Below the pieces are notes generated by a model, which was not told the origin of the DNA, searched no databases, and saw nothing but the letters and a program-made list of their open reading frames with translations. 45,945 nt of DNA, taken from assembly GCF_020164745.1 (NCBI RefSeq), contig NZ_JAIUGV010000028.1, positions 1 to 45,945 on the forward strand. Reading direction: 5' to 3'. Below, piece by piece: positions 42,355 to 45,945 of the stretch. The stretch's first letter is position 1. Every line of letters starts with the position of its first letter. The position numbers and the translations under genes are program-made. This DNA is from Mesorhizobium sp. ES1-4 (GTDB lineage Bacteria; Pseudomonadota; Alphaproteobacteria; Rhizobiales; Rhizobiaceae).

Positions 42355-43853
42355 CAACTTGCCCTCCTGAGGCTGTCGTAGCGGGCGCAGTCGGCTTGCG
42401 GTTCGTGCTGCAGGCGAAGAGCGTCCGGGGTGAGAATGGTGACTGCCGGCGCCGGATCGCGCCGCCGCGCCAGGATGTTGATGATGACGGCGGATGAGCA
42501 GACATTCTGATCGAGCGCGTCCTGGCAGGCAGCCTCCACGGCATCGATGCCGTCGGTCAAAACCGTGGCCAGGATCGTCACCATCTGCCGATCGCCGTCA
42601 TGCGCCGCCTTCAATCTCCGCCGCACCCGCTCCATTGCCGGTGGCAGAGCCCAGTCCCGGAATGGCGCGCCGTTGCGCAGCGCACCGGGCTTGCGGGCAA
42701 GTACAGGGACGTAATGCCAGGGATCGTAGACCGTCTCGTTCCGCCCGAAGGAGCGGGCATGTTCGGCGACGACCACGCCGTCCTGGCGGATGACGATCCT
42801 GTCGGCATAGGCATGGATCTCGACCGGGCGGCCGACGGCCGTCGACAGGACAGAGTATTTGTTGGTGTCGAAGCGAACCGTGCAGGTCTTCGACACCGGG
42901 GCCGGCACCGTATGGAATCCGTCGAAGGGGCCGCGATATTCGACCAGCTTGCCGCGCTCTTCCTCGAACACGTTCCAGATCGTTCGTTCCGGTTGCTCGA
43001 CGTGACGGTGCGCCTTGGCGTAGGCGACGCACTTGTCCTGCAGCCAGGCGTTCAGCTCCTCATAGGTCTTGAAGCGCAGCCTGGGCGTGAAGAAGCGCTC
43101 GCGCACCAGCCCGACCTGGTTCTCGACCTGACCCTTCTCCCAGCCCGACGCTGGCGTGCAGGCGACCGGCTGCACCAGATAATGGCTGCACATCTGCAGG
43201 AGGCGGCGATTGTATTGGCGGTCCTTGCCAACAAAGATCGTTTCCACCGCCGTCTTCATGTTGTCGTAGATGCCGCGCGTGCAGGCGCCGCCGAAGAAGG
43301 CAAAGGCCCTGTCATGGGCGTCGAACACCATCTCCTGCGTCTCGCGCGGATAGGCCCTGACGAACATCATGCGGCTGTGGCAGAGCCGGACATGGGCGAC
43401 CTTCACGGTCACCGTCACGCCGTTGATCAGGACGATCTCGTGGCTCCAGTCGAACTGGTAGGCCTCGCCCGGCGCGAAGAACAGCGGCACATAGGCGTCC
43501 GCCGTAGCCGACCCCTGCGCCTTCGCCCAACTCTTCGCGTAGCGGCGGACGGCGTCATAGCCACCCTCGTAGCCGAGACTGCAAAGCTCTTCGTAAATCC
43601 GGATTAGTGTCAGTTGCTCGCGCGCCGCCTTGCCACGGTTGCCATTCAAAAACCCGTCAAGCTGATCCTGCCACGGACCGATCTTCGGCTTGGGCTGCCG
43701 CTCGCGTTCGTAGGAGAACGATGTCTCATTGGATCTGAGAATCTTGCGGACCGTGTTGCGCGACACATGCAGTTCGCGGCAAATCCGCTTGAGCGACCAT
43801 CCTTGCACATGGAATGCGCGCCGAACCCGGGCAATCGTATCCACCGACTTCAT
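42354..43853 (-). CDS. istA: IS21-family transposase IstA
   Basis: A 499-residue DDE transposase. The N-terminal helix-turn-helix (WSLKRICRELHVSRNTVRKIL) is followed by an integrase core: the first Asp in YQFDWSHE, the second in GIYDNMKTAV, and the Glu in GWEKGQVENQV. A C-terminal beta-barrel region (VRFDTNKYSVLSTAVGRPVEIHAY) is typical of IstA. I start at the ATG at 43853; one two codons upstream is equally possible. The gene looks intact and is coupled to istB. Confidence 0.92.
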   Translation of the reverse strand: MKSVDTIARVRRAFHVQGWSLKRICRELHVSRNTVRKILRSNETSFSYERERQPKPKIGPWQDQLDGFLNGNRGKAAREQLTLIRIYEELCSLGYEGGYDAVRRYAKSWAKAQGSATADAYVPLFFAPGEAYQFDWSHEIVLINGVTVTVKVAHVRLCHSRMMFVRAYPRETQEMVFDAHDRAFAFFGGACTRGIYDNMKTAVETIFVGKDRQYNRRLLQMCSHYLVQPVACTPASGWEKGQVENQVGLVRERFFTPRLRFKTYEELNAWLQDKCVAYAKAHRHVEQPERTIWNVFEEERGKLVEYRGPFDGFHTVPAPVSKTCTVRFDTNKYSVLSTAVGRPVEIHAYADRIVIRQDGVVVAEHARSFGRNETVYDPWHYVPVLARKPGALRNGAPFRDWALPPAMERVRRRLKAAHDGDRQMVTILATVLTDGIDAVEAACQDALDQNVCSSAVIINILARRRDPAPAVTILTPDALRLQHEPQADCARYDSLRRAS

Positions 43854-43970
43854 CCCCACACCATCCGCTCGCCACGACGAGCTGATGGTCGCAAAATCAA
43901 AGCATCAGGGGGGTCAAAATTGGACGCCGATTCCCCGGCTTATGGGGTCAATTTTGCACGCCGATTCACA

Positions 43971-45945
43971 GCCAGATGGAGCAGGTCGTCCCAATGATCG
44001 AGGATCAGGGTGGCGTTGATCGGTGCCCCGATATGGTTCGACAGCGCCGGATATGCATCGCCTTTCTCGAACGTGTGGAACTTCCGGTCCTTGAGGTTCC
44101 GCAACCGCGGTGCGAACCGCTTTCCGATCAGGGCGAATAGCCCGAGACGTGATCGCTTGCGCCGCCTGTATCGGTAAAGTGTTCCTGGATGTCGAGGATC
44201 GTGTCCTGATCGAATAGCCCATAGAGCACATAGGCCGCCTCGCTTTCGGTCGGGCTGATGGGCAGAATGCTGAAGTAACCATATTGATCTGACAGATGGC
44301 TATAGAACTTTGAGCCCGGCTCGCTGCCATAGTGTAGATTGACGTCGCCGCGCTTGGCCGCTCGATCGCTCGCCCGAAAGAACTGCCCGTCCGATGACGC
44401 GGTCGTTCCATTACCCCAAAGTCGGGCATGCGGGTGACGAGTGTGCGCATCGGTGATGCATGCTTGCGCCGCACGATATGTCTCCGAGCGGGCGTGGAAT
44501 GTGCGCATCCAGCCGATCTGGTGCGCGCTGATCCCTTTGGATGCGCTCGCCATTCGCTTCGGACCGAGGTTGGTCGCATCGGCCAGCACGCCGGGTAGCA
44601 TGGCCGAGACATTTCTTGGGACGTCACCGGTGCGAACATGCGTGAAGTGGTCGGCAAACCCAGTCCAATCGTGCACTTCCCTCAACAGGTCTGGCACTTC
44701 AACCATTGGATACATATCGCTGATCTCGGCATTCAGTTCCTCGGTCGCCGCCGGAACCTCGCCAGCAGTTGGCGTAACGATCAACGTTCCGGCCTCAAGA
44801 CGAACACCTTCGAGCTTCCCGGATCGCGCTCTGTGCGCCAGGCGCTTCAGGTTGAAGTCGAGCATTTGACGCGCTTCGGCAAGCCACTGCGCGCCGCCAC
44901 CTTGGACGCCCAACCCGAGACGATCCTCCTCCTTCAGTGTGGTGAATGTCGCCCGCCGCATGAGATGCTCGTCGATCGGCCGGAAAGATCGGCTGCCGTC
45001 GACCCAAATGTCCGCAGATCTAAGCCGGTCTCGCAAAGCCGCGAGCGTGGCGATCTCGTAGAGACGGCGATCAGGCTTTCCTCGTTCGAAGATGAGCCGT
45101 CGATCAGTTGGGCTGAGGTGGGTGATCGGGACGCGATCCGGGAGTGTCCGCCGCTTTTCGGCATAGAGCCGTTTCAGCAGCGCAATTGCCGCGAGGAGCG
45201 GATCGTGTCGCCGCGCCGATTGGAACGTGAACGCCTGCAGAAACGCGCCCGCAAATTTGCTTACGGTCGCATATTGCTCACCCGCCACGACCAAGGGCGA
45301 CGCCTCGTTGTCCTCGACCATCGACTCGAGTTCAGGCTTCATGCGTAGCAGCCGGTGCCAGCCGACCTTCTGGTCGAGAACCTCCAACGCGTTCCGACCA
45401 TAATCGTTCGCGGACTGCAGGGCAGTGATCGTATCGAGGAACATGCGCAGCGCCTTGGCGGTAACTGGTCTGCAGTCCATGTGTCGCTGCTTCTTTCGGT
45501 TATTGGCTTGCGAGAACAGCCGACCCATCAGCTTGATGAACATCGTCACCGCATCGTCGGTGAGCTTCTGGCCGAGCTTGATGACTTGGGCCACGATCAG
45601 AGCGTGCCGACGGCTGGCATTGAAGTCATTGGCCAGCCAGGCCGGCGTGGCATTGCCCTCCCGGATCATCTGGTCCCACCGTCCCGACGATATGCGCGCC
45701 TGCAGTTTCGGATCGATTTCCAGCGCGCGCAGGAAGGCAACTCTTTCTGTCAGCCCGACCAGGTTCGACGCACCCGGCGCTTCTGGCGCCGAGCGCAGCC
45801 AATGAAAGCGGGTTTGGCCGATCGACGGGTCAACCTCTAACAGCCTATCCAATGATTGAAGCGTATCGAGCGGGATGTCTTCAATCAGAGTTCTCTCCGC
45901 CCGTCGGCGGGCTATCGCACGGCCGCCAAGGCCGATCCGTTCGAT
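43971..45945 (-). pseudogene. tnpA: Tn3-family transposase tnpA, 5' part, frameshifted and running off the right edge
   Basis: The frame is open to the last base of the window, so the start is outside. Central and catalytic regions are present: PKRMASASKGISAHQIGWMR, LWGNGTTASSDGQFF with the catalytic Asp, and LFDQDTILDIQEHFTDTGGASDHV with the next acidic residue. Directly after DHV a one-base loss near 44130 changes the frame, and LFALIGKRFAPRLRNLKD and INATLILDHWDDLLHL follow in another frame up to the IS21 insertion. tnpA is thus doubly broken, and the transposon cannot move with its own enzyme. Confidence 0.88.

Larger units (their letters stand above)
41475..43970 (-). mobile_element. IS21-family insertion sequence with 8-bp target duplication
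   Basis: Ends TGTCAAACGGCTTCCAAAAC and, on the other strand, TGTGAATCGGCGTGCAAAAT are 2496 bp apart. GCCAGATG stands directly on both sides (41467-41474 and 43971-43978). Each end carries two copies of a roughly 20-bp CGGC..CCAA..TGACCC motif: 41482-41500 and 41506-41525 on the left, 43910-43929 and 43944-43963 on the right. This is the multiple-terminal-repeat layout of IS21. Confidence 0.92.
40893..45945 (-). mobile_element. Tn3-family transposon end, interrupted by an IS21-family element, continuing past the right edge
   Basis: It comprises the terminal repeat, the 3' end of tnpA, a 2.5-kb IS21 insertion and most of tnpA. No resolvase or cargo is inside the window. Confidence 0.75.

Noticed and set aside
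9..45900. CRISPR arrays, tRNA, rRNA, riboswitches
   Set aside because: No regularly spaced repeats, no cloverleaf-like segments next to integrase genes, and no leader resembling a known riboswitch were seen; absence is by eye only.

Overview
The window looks like an accessory, catabolism-rich segment of an alphaproteobacterial (Rhizobiales-type) replicon or genomic island. The basis is protein style and organisation: high-GC genes, FrcB/FrcA- and RbsABC-type sugar ABC systems, a Dpp-type system, and IS30, IS21, IS630 and Tn3 relatives of kinds common in rhizobia. No tRNA, rRNA, CRISPR or replication gene was seen. Species cannot be assigned by reading alone.

Region A (1-10.7 kb, all minus strand) is one long operon read from 10666 downward: sugar-binding protein, RbsA-type ATPase, RbsC-type permease, RidA, type-2 malate/lactate dehydrogenase, hydantoinase/dihydropyrimidinase, a decayed altronate/galactarate dehydratase, NAD-dependent epimerase, SDR, FAH-superfamily protein (XylX-like) and a broken aldehyde dehydrogenase cut off beside an IS remnant at the left edge. 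The intact and broken enzymes together suggest a Weimberg-like sugar-acid route ending in 2-ketoglutarate semialdehyde, combined with cyclic amide hydrolysis.

Region B (10.8-22.3 kb, minus strand) has scraps of an SRAP (YedK/HMCES) gene and of a second hydantoinase. It then has a second epimerase-SDR pair paralogous to that in region A, attached to a Dpp-type peptide/ureide ABC transporter. A second operon encodes PuuE-type allantoinase, ureidoglycolate lyase and a D-2-hydroxyacid dehydrogenase, and a GntR/FCD regulator follows. Three related GCAATG-centred sites, one a perfect palindrome, lie upstream of these three transcription units and suggest one GntR regulon.

Region C (22.6-26.2 kb) is insertion debris: an IS630-type transposase fragment, the 3' part of an M20 carbamoylase/allantoate amidohydrolase gene, and an IS30-type element split by an 1.16-kb IS630-family element carrying an A7 frameshift site.

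Region D (26.2-40.6 kb) is the most interesting part. A minus-strand operon encodes a FrcB/FrcA/XylH-like sugar ABC transporter, a zinc alcohol dehydrogenase, two xylose-isomerase-like TIM barrels, a PfkB kinase, a BtpA/SgcQ protein and two unrecognised proteins that appear to hold three copies of one small alpha/beta domain. Divergently, a ROK regulator that has lost its zinc cysteines is followed by a second near-duplicate sugar-binding protein, an SDR and a GMC flavoenzyme. This looks like uptake and oxidative breakdown of an unidentified glycoside, sugar or polyol.

Region E (40.9 kb to the right edge) is a Tn3-family transposon end whose tnpA is interrupted by an IS21-family element (istA/istB) with an exact 8-bp target duplication. 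tnpA runs off the window.
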